Positions 35,949 through 48,465 of a stretch of DNA of 64,000 bases are shown one piece after another (the stretch's first letter is position 1; each line of letters starts with the position of its first letter). The position numbers and the translations under genes are program-made. Below the pieces are notes generated by a model that worked only from the letters and a program-made list of their open reading frames with translations, was not told where the DNA came from and did no database searches. Where the stretch lies: assembly GCA_038380795.1 (NCBI GenBank), contig CM076271.1:18429001-18493000 (forward strand), written 5' to 3'. This stretch comes from Pyrocephalus nanus (taxonomy: Eukaryota; Chordata; Aves; Passeriformes; Tyrannidae).

Positions 35949-38900
35949 AAAGGATAACAAAGGCAGGCTCTGCTTCCTGGAGTTCATAAGTGCTTTGGGA
36001 AGTTTCAGGCTGCACAAGGATAGTCCCAATATCCTGTAACTGCAGGCAGTTACTGGATGATGCTACAGAAGTGGTGAAAAGTAGGTGAGAGAGTCTTAAA
36101 TAAATAAAATCTGCTAATTTTTGATAGTGTTGCACAGAAATAAGGGGTATTAGTGCATCAGTACACCCTGGAGAAGTCCAACACCAGCTGTTTCTGGATC
36201 AGAAAATCAAAAGTTCATATTTAAGTGTAAGGTATGATTAATCCCACAGTGTGTCAGCATATAAGCAAAGATGTGGGCCCAAGCAAGGAGAAAACATTTT
36301 TTATGACATTCCCTCCAGAGAAACTGTAAAGTCTTGCTTCTTTCTAAATTAATTTTGTAATAAGAGATATTTGAACTCTCAGAAGGTTCCTCTCAAAATA
36401 GCCGAAGTAGAACAGGGGTTATACTTACTACACTAAAAAATACTTGACTGATAAGAAGGAGATTCACCACTAAATTCTTCTGTATTGTTACTCAAAGATG
36501 AAGATTTGTTTGCACACAATGATAAAAGTTCCTTAGCAAGGATTCAGATTTATAAGGCCCTGGGGTCAAACCCCTGCAAGTCCCAGGACTTGCCAACCAA
36601 GAGTTGAACACAAAACAAAACAGGGGGAAAAAAAGCTGAGGTGAACATCTGTTGGCTGTGGAGATTCAAAATTTATATGAAAACAGAGGCAGTGATCCCT
36701 CTTTAAAGTATCACAAATCTAAACCTCAGCCTGGTGGGTGTCACAGCACACCATCTGTTAAATTAATACAGTTTAATTAATCAAAGTTAAATGTTCTTAC
36801 ATGTTTTCACTTCTGTATCTGAAGAAGCATTAATTCCACAGAATGGTGGATATCCTGCAACTGGATGTGGGAAGGATGCAGGATGATTAATGTGTTTACA
36901 GGGGAAATGCAGCCAATGGAAATGTTGAGTTTTAAGATATATGGGGAAATCTGAAAAAAAAAAAAATATATGCAGCAGCAAATATTTAATGTACCATGTA
37001 AGGTAATGGACAAGGATAAGGCTGGGTATGGCACCTGCCATCCAAGGACCATCATGTGGAGAACATCCACACATCTTACCCACATTCCTTTCTCCTGTGA
37101 AAGATTTTTCCATGTGGAGAACCTGTGTCTCCATAATATGGCCAGGTAATGTTACCCATAAATGTCTTTGACTCCCAGGGAACGTCTCCTGGTTTGGCTA
37201 AAGAGAAGAATTCCTAAAATTCTTATTAATAAAAAAGGAGAATTCCTAAAAAATTCCTTTGAAATAAGGGTAGGTGCCTCAGTCCTGCCCTCCAAGTGTT
37301 GCAGCTCATTTCTGAGACACAAACCTGACACACTTTCTGCTGCTGTGCCACCTCCAGTGGCTCTTGTGCCAGTGGAAGAACTTTTATTAAGGTTACATGA
37401 TACATAAAAACTGATGAGACAACAGAATTTGCTGACTACCACAGAAGTAGACATTATATTTTTATTTATTTATTTAATTTAAGATCAGATAATGCAACTG
37501 AAGCTACTTTTTAGGGCATGATTAGCTCTCCTCCCCAGTGGCACCTTCCAGGTGACACAAGGGACAGAAACTGCACAGCTCATTCTGCTTTCCATGACCA
37601 CTCTTTCCCACCTCCCCATGACAGCAAAGCAGGGCTCATCTTTCCCTTACTAAAGAGCTGGGGAAAAAAAAATCTGACACTAAACAACTGATTTGCTTTT
37701 TCTCTCTTTGCATGTTGTGCCCATAAGATCAGAGTTCATTGTCACCATGGAGCAAGTTCAGTGTGATCCAACGGAGAGATTTAAATAGACAGCACCAGAA
37801 ATATCAAGAAATCCTAATTAAAATTCTCCTCAGCTCAGCAGAAGTTCTCCACCTGTGCTTCTGGAAGCCCTCTGTGCACTATCATTGCTCAGTACCTTTT
37901 ACTGTGGTCAAGGGGGGCATGAAGGGTAAGCAAAATGAAAAGGAAAGGCAAAATAGTATAAAAAAAATATTAAATGAAGGTTATAGAACATCCTCAGGCT
38001 TCCAGTGGGATGGTGAAGAAGTCAGACACGGCGTGAGCTCCCCCCTCCCTGCTGAGGGCAGCTCACAGCTGTGCAGATGTTTCTTTGTCCTGGTGCCCTC
38101 CCCAGCACACTCCCATCAGCATGTGCCAGGCCAAGCCTGCACTTACACCAATTATATTAGCAGAGATTTAATCTGGTTGCAAATTGTCCCTGGGATCAAT
38201 GGAGCACACAGTGCAGTCAGTTATTGAAGCAAGGCCAAAACCTACAAAAAAATCCAAGGCCCAGAACTGCTGCAGCCAAACTCAGTCTCTGAAGTGCCTC
38301 TGCATTCTGCCAGGGTTTATGCAGGTGTGCCTCTGGCAGAACAGGTAAATCAGGGTGTTTAACTCAGTCCCTTGTCCTGCCTCAGTGGCTTACACTCCAA
38401 CACCCCCAATTTGTCTGCCCCAGGACTCAGCAGTGCCATCACTCACCTTAAAATCAGACATCTTCAGCCTTTGCTTCAGCTCTTAATCTCATTTTCACCT
38501 TATCATTTCTCAGTTCTCCTTAATCCTAGGACATCTGGGCAATCCTGCTGCCTGCAGTCTCCAGTCCCACAGTGAACCAAGACATCACTCCAGGAGGGTG
38601 AGGATTGAGAGTTGTGAGCAGGATGAGGAAGGTGGGCCAGGAGTCAATAAGAAAGCAAAGTTGTGGATACTGCCATTGAAGGAGAGAAGACGGGGCTGGA
38701 GCAGCATCTCACTAGAATACTGTTAAATAAATGAAATAAAAGTATCAAAACATCCCCCAAAAATGTGGTTTTTTGCTCAGATATAAACCAGGGGCCAGGT
38801 GGAAGTGGCAGACTGGTGGTCACACCAGGCCTTCTTTATCTCTCTTAAATACAGCTGGTTTCCCCAGGACAAGAGGAACACCTGGCTTTTATTGCTGTTT

Positions 38901-39349
38901 TGGTCCACATTTACCTGATCATCAAGAGTAAGACCAGAGCAGGGAGCTCTGGAGACACACAGATGATGGTGATTGGAACATTCTTCTCAGAGATGAGATT
39001 GGGTTATTTTTTTTTTTGAGAGGAAAAGAAAGTGAAAATTTGTTTCTCTCTTTTACTACGTAAGCAGCTACTGAATTATTACTTAAGTAGAGACACAGGA
39101 GAGGAAAGAAGAGTGATATTCTTTCTGGAGCAGGACTGGGAACATCATCCCTCCAAAACGTGCCATGTAGCTGAATTCTTCACTTTGGTGAGAAAGAGTG
39201 AAGAAAAAAAAAAATTTTTCCCTGCTCTATTTCTTTTCCTCTCCTTTGTGCTTTAGCTCACCTGATAGAGCAATTCAGGTAACAAAGCCAAGCAGAAAAC
39301 AAGTATTCCCTCAACCTTCCCCGTGCTGCAGCAAGCAGAGACAGAGCGA
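35949..39349. other. Unique AT-rich DNA, no gene recognised
   Basis: Non-repetitive apart from a short direct repeat (gaattcctaaaa near 37208 and 37240), a (TTTA)n patch near 37456-37478 and an A13 run near 36956-36966. A plus-strand open frame of 162 codons (37739-38227) has no family resemblance and unremarkable composition. It begins at an arbitrary ATG and lacks convincing splice context, so it is not called. Confidence 0.42.
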
Positions 39350-39690
39350 GCTGCTCCTGTTTTGCACCTCGTTTGTTCATTTACACCCCTGAGAGCTGCG
39401 GTTTGATCTCACACCTGCCTCGGAAGGGCAGCGTTTTGTAGGTGCGAGGTGTTCCCTGCTCCATCTGCCTTGCCCTGGGAGCGGAGGGGCTGGTCCAGCA
39501 TCCCCGGGCAGCGCTGAACGTCAGGCACGATTAGCGGGGAAGGGGAGAAGCCTTTTCCTTTGGGGGGAACGGGGAGAGGAGCAGAGGACGGACCAAGCCA
39601 GTCGAGGGGAGTTCGTTCGTGCTTTAGCCACGAAGTTATCAAAAAATACAGCGTTTGGGTTAGTGGTTCGTTCCCAAATGTTTCAGTGAT
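39350..39690. promoter_or_regulatory. Second CpG-rich cluster, candidate promoter or enhancer
   Basis: About twenty CpG dinucleotides fall within some 340 bp, in a region otherwise nearly free of them; examples are 'gacagagcgagctgctcctg', 'gggcagcgctgaacgtcagg', 'cacgattagcggggaagggg' and 'gggagttcgttcgtgcttta'. The block is not repetitive and no transposon explains its GC content. It may be a small CpG island, that is an alternative or non-coding promoter or an unmethylated enhancer. Minus- and plus-strand frames (77 and 65 codons) show no known protein. Confidence 0.45.
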
Positions 39691-40219
39691 TTACGACCCT
39701 GAGACTGAAAAAAGAAAAGGGTTGGTTTGTGTTCTTGCTAAAACTCTGTCCTTGTGAGTTTGGGGGGAAGAATAGGTCACTGCTTAGGATGCAGGTCTGG
39801 GACCAGAAAGATTTTGTTTCTGCCACTGCTCTGTCCTAAACTTCCAATATGACTTTGAAAAGAGCTTTCACTTGCATGTCCAGTGTTATCCAGGCAACTA
39901 GTCTGGATTCAGAAGCTAACTAGTCTCTGGAAGAGGTGGAAAAGCGATTCTCTCCTTTGCTGGGGTATGGTGGGAAAGAACATAAGGGATTTTGACTAGC
40001 TCAGCTATCAGAATAACAGATAATATCAGATCAATATCTAGAGCAGATTCAAGCTATCTGCTGATGGATGGCAGGAAGGGATTTACCCACAGAGATCAGC
40101 AAAAGCTTAATGAAGCTTTTGCACAGCAGGAACTAACAGCCATTATCACCTCACTGCCTTACACATTCATCAGAGCATTCCTGAGGTTTGGGGAGGAAGA
40201 GGAAAAAAACAGGTTTGGT

Positions 40220-40252
<33 letters not shown>

Positions 40253-41617
40253 GATTTTTTTTGTTTTTTTGTTGTTTTTTTTTGTTTGTTTGTTTTTTTT
40301 GTTTGTTTTTTTTCCCTATTTCAAGCTTCTATCCTGATTAAATAACTAATTTGGTGGTAATTAAATCGCTGAGATGGTGTACACAGCGTTCCCAACTGCT
40401 TGTCACAATGTGCTAGATCACACTGCTGAAGGACCAGAGCAGGTCTCCAAAAGCAGGCTGTGGTCCCTGGGAATTACAGGATGTCCTGGAGCTTTCCTCC
40501 CAAGAACCAACTGGTTTTTTTGTTTGTTTTTTTTTTATGAGCTGGCTGAGCTAGAAAGCTCTAGAAGTCACTGACAGCTGAACTGCCAGGAGAACAAGGC
40601 AATTTTACCCTGCTAAGGGCCAAGATACCAACACCATCTCCCAGGGAATTGTTGAAGTGGACACTGCTGAGGGTTATGATGGTGCCATGGAAACACCTCC
40701 TTGCATTAACTTGAGCCTTGCTCTGCAAGGCCTGTAGAGCCAGTTGGATTTGGAAAACAATTCTGGATAATTTTTTGCCGGATTTTGTAATGCCTTTCTT
40801 GATTTCTTTTCAAAGCTTCCTCGTGGCTTTGGGTAATTTTCTCGCTGGTGCCTCCTCCCCCTGGTTTCTCATTTTCCCTGAGTGGAGATATCCAGGAAGC
40901 AGTGCTGAAAGATGCTGAAATCCACGGGCTCTCACCTTTGAGGGGGATTGGTGCCAACTCTGCAGATCCAGGATATCTGTATAAATAATCAGAATGAGAT
41001 ATGTGTGGGTGATGTGGGTCCCATGAGCAGTGTATCTGGACACACACATACAAGTTTCCTTCACTTTGCTAATGTGTACACTATCTGCTTTCTCATAAAT
41101 TTTCCCTGAGCTGTATTTTTATAAGAACTTCAGCAAGTTGTCAAGCCTAATAGTTTTTATCAGCCAAATAAATTCATAACTGTAATTTCCTTTCAAACAC
41201 TGAATCAATTTCTTTCTGGGTAGTGTTTATTTCAGATTTCTCTCTTAGTGACTATCACCTAATTTCAGAATAGTTTATTGCTGCTGAGCACTGACTTTGG
41301 AGATAGTTTTATGGACTCTCTAAAATAATACAGACATAAGGTTTTCCTCTTCAAATCTTCACTACTTCTCAACTCCTTCCTGAAATTCCCATATAGATAA
41401 CAATGCCTGTCCTAGGTGTATATAACAATAACTGTTGATTTAACAGAAATAATTAAATTTCCAGTTGAGATAATTATTCCTATTCTTACCAATTCGTGAA
41501 TGACACAAACCCTGAGGGGTAGGTTGGTACTCAGAGCCCTAATTTTTCAAGAAATGGTGACATCAGGCACCATCTGCCCCCAGCCAACCTCGGAAAAAAG
41601 CGCCATAAACTCAATCC
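39691..41617. other. Unique DNA with a long T-rich tract, no gene recognised
   Basis: Apart from the T-rich tract listed separately the DNA is single-copy, with an additional T-rich patch at 40517-40536. Open frames of up to 117 codons depend on the T-rich tract (poly-phenylalanine) or overlap on both strands. Confidence 0.42.
40215..40314. repeat. 100-bp T-rich tract (T31 plus (TTTG)-like repeats)
   Basis: A pure T run of 31 (40221-40251) is followed by T-rich sequence with regularly spaced G, similar to TTTG and TTTTTTTG units, to about 40314. On the minus strand this is a long A-rich tract. No retroelement body is recognised on the minus-strand 5' side, so it is called low-complexity sequence. 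Confidence 0.92.
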
Positions 41618-41841
41618 TTTGTGCCAGAGGAGGTTTAGGTTGGATATTAGGAAAAATTCCTTCACTAGAAGGTTGTCCAGCCCTGGCACAGCTGCCCAGG
41701 GCAGTGGTGGAGTCCCCATCCCTGGAGAGATTTAACAGATGTGTGGATGTGTCATTTGGGGACATGGGTCAGTGGTGGGGGAACAGTTGGACTTAATGAT
41801 CTTAGAGGGCTTTTCCAACTTAAAAGCTTCCATGATTTCGT
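41618..41841 (+). mobile_element. CR1 LINE fragment, 3' end, about 225 bp
   Basis: Sense-oriented older-type CR1: 'gccagaggaggtttaggttg', 'gatattaggaaaaattcctt', 'ccagccctggcacagctgcc', 'cagggcagtggtggagtccc', 'catccctggagagatttaac', 'gttggacttaatgatcttag' and 'agggcttttccaacttaaaa', ending 'catgatttcgtg' (41841). It is the sense counterpart of the copy at 16136-16395, which is inserted in the opposite direction. It has no reverse-transcriptase frame. Confidence 0.93.
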
Positions 41842-44378
41842 GGTCTGTGTGCCTCAGCCAGACCTTATGGGATGTAAATCCCAGACACCTGCCCTGTTAC
41901 CTTCCTTGTGACCACCACAGCAGCAGAACATCTCCTCCTCTAAACCACTTTTGGGGCACTTCTGGGTAAATTTTTTGTGTGTGTGTTTGGATCTCTGTGA
42001 ATTCCACTGTAATCAACAGATTGGATGCTTAACAGGTTAATAGCTTTAGCTGATATTAAATCCTCTTGTACCCCTGTATGTGAGGGGAAAGGGAAGCACC
42101 CAGGCAAGCTCTGCAGGCTTTGGAGCTGCAGTTCCCTCAGACACACACTCCTTGATTACAAAGTCACCATTAAAATTGCATTATAGGATGTGAAGGGGGT
42201 CAACAATCCTAGTAAACAAGAGGTAAAAGCAACCATTAAAAGACATTTGCTGGTGGCTAATCTTTGTAGTCTTTGAGGAGGCCAGGTAGGTCACTGCATG
42301 TGAAACAGCGAGATCAAGAAATAGGATGAATTATTAATTGTCATAATTTATTATTTATTTCCTCGGTGCTACAGTTTACCTTGAGCTCTACAGGCAAACA
42401 AAAGGATGGGAGCCCTCAAATCAAAACTTGCATTCTGACATTTTAGGTTTGTATCGTTTATAGGCAGTGTTGTATCATAAATTTGGGGTGGCATTCAGAG
42501 GACACTCAAATCAATGGCAAATCTCTCTCCTCATTAAGATAGTCGCCAATTAAGGTTCTCTAATCAGCTTTATTCCTGCCATCCCAGCACATGACTATGT
42601 CTACAAACCAGATTAACCTCCTGGCTTCCAAACTGTCTTACACTCCCTTACTCAGCAGTATTTTTGAAGGATACTGTATAAAGAGGATTTTAAATTATGT
42701 TTTTGCTTTCAAAACATTCTCTGGAAAACTTGTTCCCTATTTCAAGTGGGTAAGTGCTGACACTGCAACATCTGCAGTTGTTTGAATTTAAACAGTGGAA
42801 AATTAAAAGTGTATCTCTAATAAAAAGCTGAGTTAGTTGACTCTATACATTTAAACTTATGTTAATTAGATACAGTTCAAGTTAACAATCACCTTGGTCT
42901 TAAAAAAATTGGTTCACATGAGGAGTTTTAATCATAAGAGCAATATGTGCAGATCCAGATCTTGTGTGCACTTGGTTTAGGCTGATTTCGTGAAGATGGT
43001 CACACACACAGAGAGATTTTACCACCCCTTTGTGGCCTGGGGCCAATATTAGTGTCAGAGAAAGTGAGGGGAGTTTTTCCTTTTGATGGAGACAAGGATT
43101 TCATTCCTGCTGAAAGCAATTCCTTGCATAAAGGCACGAAAAGACAACTTTTTACAGGATTGAAGCCTTGGAAAAACCATATTGCCAGGTGAATTTGAGA
43201 GGCTTATTTGTATGTTTTCAGTGAATTCTGAGGAAAAGGACTTTTGTGAAGCTTTGCCTTCTGTAAACAACAACTAACTCGTAAAACCAAATCATGCTGG
43301 ATGATAAAAACTTAAAATAATCTATTGCTCACTAATGTTGTTCCCTATCCATCCAAACCCAGTGTTTCCCCTCCTGCACTACATCAAAGTAAGGACCAGC
43401 TCATTTGTTCAGCCACAGTCTGGACTCACCTGAGCCCATGGAAGTCTATTCTAAGAGGAGCTCAGTGGTCTCACATCAGCACAGAAAGCTCTTTGGTTTT
43501 AAACACAAGATGCTGACAGAAATCTGACAGCCATGGCTTTGAGAGGCAAAATGCCCCAGAAGTGGATGAGCCTGTTATTTATCTGTGTAATTAAAGAGCA
43601 AATTAATTCCTGCTTGGAGGGCAGGGAACATTTGGCATCCCCAGAATCTGTTGCCTAAACCTCTTGGGAAGTAAAACTCATCCAGATACAGAAAATGAAA
43701 GCCAAGTGCTGGGCTTTCTCTAACCATGGCTGATCCAGAAGCTGGAGGAGGTTCCTGTAAAGAGCAAGAAGTGCCCAATATTCTGGTTCCATAATCCAGA
43801 ATTAGGGGGTTGAGCTTTACAAAGGGGATGACTGAGAGTAAAAATGCATTCCACAGCAAATAGAGAGGGAGCCAATAATGTTCTTGCTAAAGGTTAGTAT
43901 GGGGGAAAACCTAGTTGAATCTTCTTTAGTAATTAATGAGAATTTTGGCTGTTTTTCTGATTTTATGAGCCCCCTCCTGTACTTCAAAAGGGTGTGCTGG
44001 TGATGGAGCACACAGCGGGCATTTACAAGCGGGGAGAAATGAATGGCCTGTCTGCTTCTGACAAATTATCCTGAGAGAGGAAAATAACTCCATAAGAAAT
44101 ATAGTTGGTGTTAAACTTAATAAAACAGACCCTGATGGACTCCCCTTGGAATTGTGGCAGCCCTTTCCCCTGCACTCTATCCCCACTATTGTCAGAGAGC
44201 CTCCATGAACTTATAATACATATGAAAACGATATTCCTTTCATCCATTAAGACATAATTACTTTTCCCTTCCCCCCAGAAAGAACCTGAGAAACTTGCAG
44301 GTAAGGCCTTATCTGCTGGTGTAACTGCTAGATGAAGAACTTACAATTCCAGCTAAAGTATGAGCAGCTAAACTCCCC

Positions 44379-44380
<2 letters not shown>
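41842..44380. other. Unique AT-rich DNA, no gene recognised
   Basis: No exon, RNA gene or transposon is supported. A short GT run lies near 41977-41986. Open frames are under 95 codons. Confidence 0.45.

Positions 44381-44424
<44 letters not shown>
44381..44424. repeat. T44 homopolymer
   Basis: Forty-four uninterrupted thymines, the longest pure homopolymer in the window. It gives poly-phenylalanine and poly-lysine in spurious frames on the two strands. The true length in the animal may differ, because sequencing of such runs is error-prone. Confidence 0.95.
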
Positions 44425-47400
44425 CCCAGAGACTCAGCAAGATACCTTAAGAAGAATTTACTGCTCTGCTGGGAAATCTGTGGAATTTGCTTACCACAAG
44501 GAAAAAAACCCATGCATTCCATCCAGCTCCACGCAAAAGCGTTTGAAAGGGTCACACAGAGCTGCTGCACTCATTAAACTTTGGGAAAATGTGCATTTGT
44601 GGGATCCACTGAGCGTTAACCTCTGTCGTAAAGAAGACGCATCACCCCTCATCCGTTTTGGTGGGCACTTTTCGGGGTTTGGAGTATTTTTGTGAGCAGC
44701 TGGTGTGTGCTGGGGCTGTGAGGGCCATCACTCCTCCTTAGGAGATGAATTTCCTTCCCAGAGAGATGTGGGGAAGGATGGAAAAATGAAAGTTGCCGTG
44801 GTGCACGTGGAGGAGGGGGTGGCAGTGAGGGATGGAATCAAAACGTCCTGGGCTTGAAAGCCACAGGCTGTGCAGGAAATGTGCCTGCTGGAAGGTCCCT
44901 CAGGAAGGAGCCAGGTCTTTCTGCTGGTTTGTGGTGAATAGGAGTGTGATTCCATCTTGGACTTCACTCCAGTTTGTGATTTGGTGGTTCTGGGGTCACT
45001 TTGTCACTCTGCAGTGGGGGTTTGGGGTCCTCTCCATCTCAGGAGGGTGCAAGGTCCCATTTCTGTGTGGTGTTTAGAGCCTGTCTGCTCTAAACACTGA
45101 CTTATTTTGTGGTTATAGCCACCATCATCCATAGATTATATTAAACCCTGCTAAAACTGTAAATTTAACAGCGTGAGTGTAGTGGTAGAAGCCTCCTTTG
45201 CATGGTTTATGGAGGGCAGGAAGGATTTATTTCTTCCACCCAGAAAATTTCTTCACTAATACTCAGAGATTTACAATCCCCCATATCAGGAGAAAGTCTA
45301 CTCCCAGCTTTATTTGAATATTTGTTGATAGATCAACAGATCTTTCTGCTATGAAATCCTCCCCTGGCTGCTTCCATGCTTGTTTAAAGCATGGAATATG
45401 TGGGCTGAAAAGTACCTAATTCCTATAGCTGCTCCCTTTGGAGGGTAAAAGTTAAAAAAAAAAAAAAGAAAAGAAAAGAAGAGAAAAAGAATAAAAGTCT
45501 GATTTAGTTTCTGCACTGGGCATATTCCAGATGTTGAATATTGCATCATGCCCACAGCAAGGATTCCAGGCTTAAGTTGTCTGATATTAACAGACAAATG
45601 GCATGTTATGGAATTGATTTTCCAGCAGCCTTTTCAGGGATATCACTCCTCCTTTGTTCTTCTAATAGACAACATCACCTCCCATAACCTCTCCTCTCTG
45701 CTTCTATAACTGGCATGTGTGTTCCTCCCCTTCCCTTTCACTTTTTCCATATCTTATGACTTGGTAGGGATCTGGTTTTTCAAATGGGTAATATCTTAAC
45801 AATAAAGAAGCAGGTGTGATCCAGGTGTGAGCATTTTTCACAAAAAGAAGAAAAACTGCTGAGCTGAGACTGATGTTTCCATGCTACAGAGCAAATAGTG
45901 GGGGCAGAACTGCAGCCACCAGCCTTAGGCTTGATATAAAATTACAGCTTGGTTTTAAGAATCTGATCTAAGAGTGTTCCTCAATCCAGGGGTTTGAAAT
46001 TACATCTAAGCTATTAATTCCCACTAGTTTCTCTCAGCTGCCTTTGCACTAGTATTAAAATATGCATATTAAATAATACCATAAATTTCAAAGTCCATCC
46101 TGGAAGATTTCTTTGGCCTTTGGGTTAAGCCCTAATTGATTTATACCAGTAAAATACTTAATATATATTAAGTCATACAGGGAGAGGACTTTTCTGGGAC
46201 ATCTGAATCCCTGAAAGTAAAGAAGCAGCTAAGAAATGGTGAAAGATTTTGAAATGTGTCATTAATACATATTACAGAAAGGGGAGAAACAAGCCCTAAG
46301 TATTTTTCTGGCCTCTTCAAACACAACTTGTACACACTCCCATATTCATGGGGAAACATTTTATGTTAAAATTAGCGAGTCACTGAATAAATTGATATCA
46401 CCTGGTCCATCTTTAATGTATTCTCCCCTGTTCCAAGCTGTAACATCATGCAGGTTATGCAAAGCTGACTGAAGGTTGTGCCAAGTTCAAATGAAGTGTC
46501 TGTTTATCAATCAGAGGTTTCCTGCTGGAGCCAGAGATGTTAATATTGAATATGCCTAATAGCATTTTCTCAAACTCAAACAGTCCTGCCTTATTGCTGG
46601 GCCTTTGGAAGCAGAAATCTCAGCTGACAGGGGCACTCTGCATCAGAAATGCCTTCCCAGCCCTCTGCAATTATGGGTTGTCATAATATACAAGTTCTCC
46701 CCCTAAAACTGAGCAGGGAAAGGGGCTGAGAAGTGCAGGTTGTCCACAAAACAGGCATCAGATTTTAGCTTTGTGTGGCTCAAACAACACTTATGTACTA
46801 TAGAAACTGGAGGTTGTTCCTTATATACTTTACTTCCACCTGTCTTAGGAGAGAAGTATAAACTACAGATACTCTGTAATGGAAATTTCTCTTTTCTTCA
46901 CATATGCCTTTATCATCCTAACACACCTTGAAATTGGACAAGAGTTTAAAAATTATAATCCTGCTTGCCTAAAAAAACCCCCAAACCTATTGAATCTACT
47001 TCCTCTTTCTGTCCTGTCCTCCCTCATACAGCTTTTGAGCTCCATGACCAATTTTAACCGATTTTTCAGTGCCCGTGAAACCATCTCAAAAATACAATAT
47101 TTCTCCAAGTTTCACAAAAATAGAAACATAGACTTTACATTAGGAACACATAGTGCTTTTGTGTTGAAAACAGAGGGGGGAAAGAGGCAATATACCTTCA
47201 TTAGTCCAGTCCCTTTCCTCTTATACAGGAAGGGGATGTTACAAATGCCTCCTCTGAGTGAAAAACTTCTGCTGGAGTTCACTTTAGGAGGCACCAGAGA
47301 ATCCAACGCCGAGAGACACGAGCAGAAGAAAGCAAAGCTTCATTAGCTTCATTGCTCATGGAAGTGCTTGTTAATACAGACACTCCATTTTTAAAATGTG

Positions 47401-48465
47401 TTTCTCTGAGCACAGAGACTGTCTGGTGGAATTAGAGCTCTGCAGCAGATGGGCCCCTTGCCAGTTCAAAGGAACACAAATTAAGGCTCTGATGTTGGGA
47501 GCGTTTATGCTCGTGCTTAATTTTACAAACCAGTGGGAGTCGTCACAGATCTGAGCCTGAACGGATTTGTAAGTGTTTGCAGGCTATGAGGGACCGTGAA
47601 AATAAAGATCATTTTGCAATATTGTATATTTGCAGGGTGTAAGCGGAGTACAGCACTCACAGACGCACATTTGGAGTTAAACTGGGCGCAGGGCTCTGCA
47701 ATGAACATTTATAATTCCAGTTTTTCTGATGAGTTGGTGAGTTTGGGTCCAGCAAAGTCCTTACAAGTTGTGTTGTCTTTAAAAAAAAAAAAAAAATTGC
47801 TTCTTTTGGAGAGGAGTTTGTGGGTGCCAAGTTAATTATATTCAGCAACAGCAACATTAGACTTATTATAATGGGGGGTGAAAAACTAATAACAAGGGCA
47901 TGTACCTGCAAGACCTGCCCCAAATCCATTGTTTTTCAGTATTTTCCTCCATGCTTTTCCCATCTCTCTCAGTCTCCTGCTGCATTTAGAAGCACAGCTT
48001 TGGAACATGTGCTCCAGGAAGGGGTGTAAGGGAGAACCCAATGTTTTGTACATGTGGGTGTCAAAACATCCATGCAAAGATTTAGAAAAATATTGTTTGA
48101 AGGCTTAATCCAACCTCCTGTAAAAACATGTGTGCTGGAAGGGGGACAGACTCATCAGGGATTCAGCATGGATGCACTCAGATCATACCTGCAGTGAATT
48201 GGAAACACGCTGCGAGTTCCTCCCCCATTTAGGACTCCAGGATGTTATAATTTATGTCTAAATATTGCAGCCCACATTTGTCTGTGACATTGAACTACTG
48301 CATATTGTTTGGAAATAGAAGGGGACTATTTTTCAAACCCTGAGAAGATGAACAGGTAAGTAAGGCTCCCTGGGAAGATTTTATCACACAAGCTCTTCTT
48401 CCAAGCACAATTAATGAAAACGTATGTAATAGTTATAGAAACAATTTGCTTAAAACCCCCAGACT
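44425..48465. other. Unique DNA, no gene confidently recognised
   Basis: The stretch 44520-44680 contains several CpGs (ccacgcaaaagcgtttgaaa, actgagcgttaacctctgtc) in a non-repetitive setting and could be a conserved element. A/G-rich low complexity lies at 45453-45495 and an A16 run at 47781-47796. An 18-bp palindrome sits at 46156-46173. A possible 101-bp exon-like segment at 47636-47736 is discussed in the findings. Open frames of up to 155 codons (46879-47346, plus) have no recognisable product. Confidence 0.4.
45453..45495. repeat. A-rich (AAAAG)n low-complexity tract
   Basis: A run of 13 A followed by several AAAAG-like units and then degenerate purine sequence. Confidence 0.88.

Noticed and set aside
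39992..40345. 117-codon plus-strand frame with a long hydrophobic C-terminus resembling a membrane segment
   Set aside because: The hydrophobic part is poly-phenylalanine from the T-rich tract.
44328..44577. Overlapping frames with poly-lysine (minus) and poly-phenylalanine (plus)
   Set aside because: Both are products of the T44 homopolymer.
48068..48150. Possible further CR1 fragment because of 'ggcttaatccaacctcctgt'
   Set aside because: Only about 15 bases resemble CR1 and the flanks do not continue the match.
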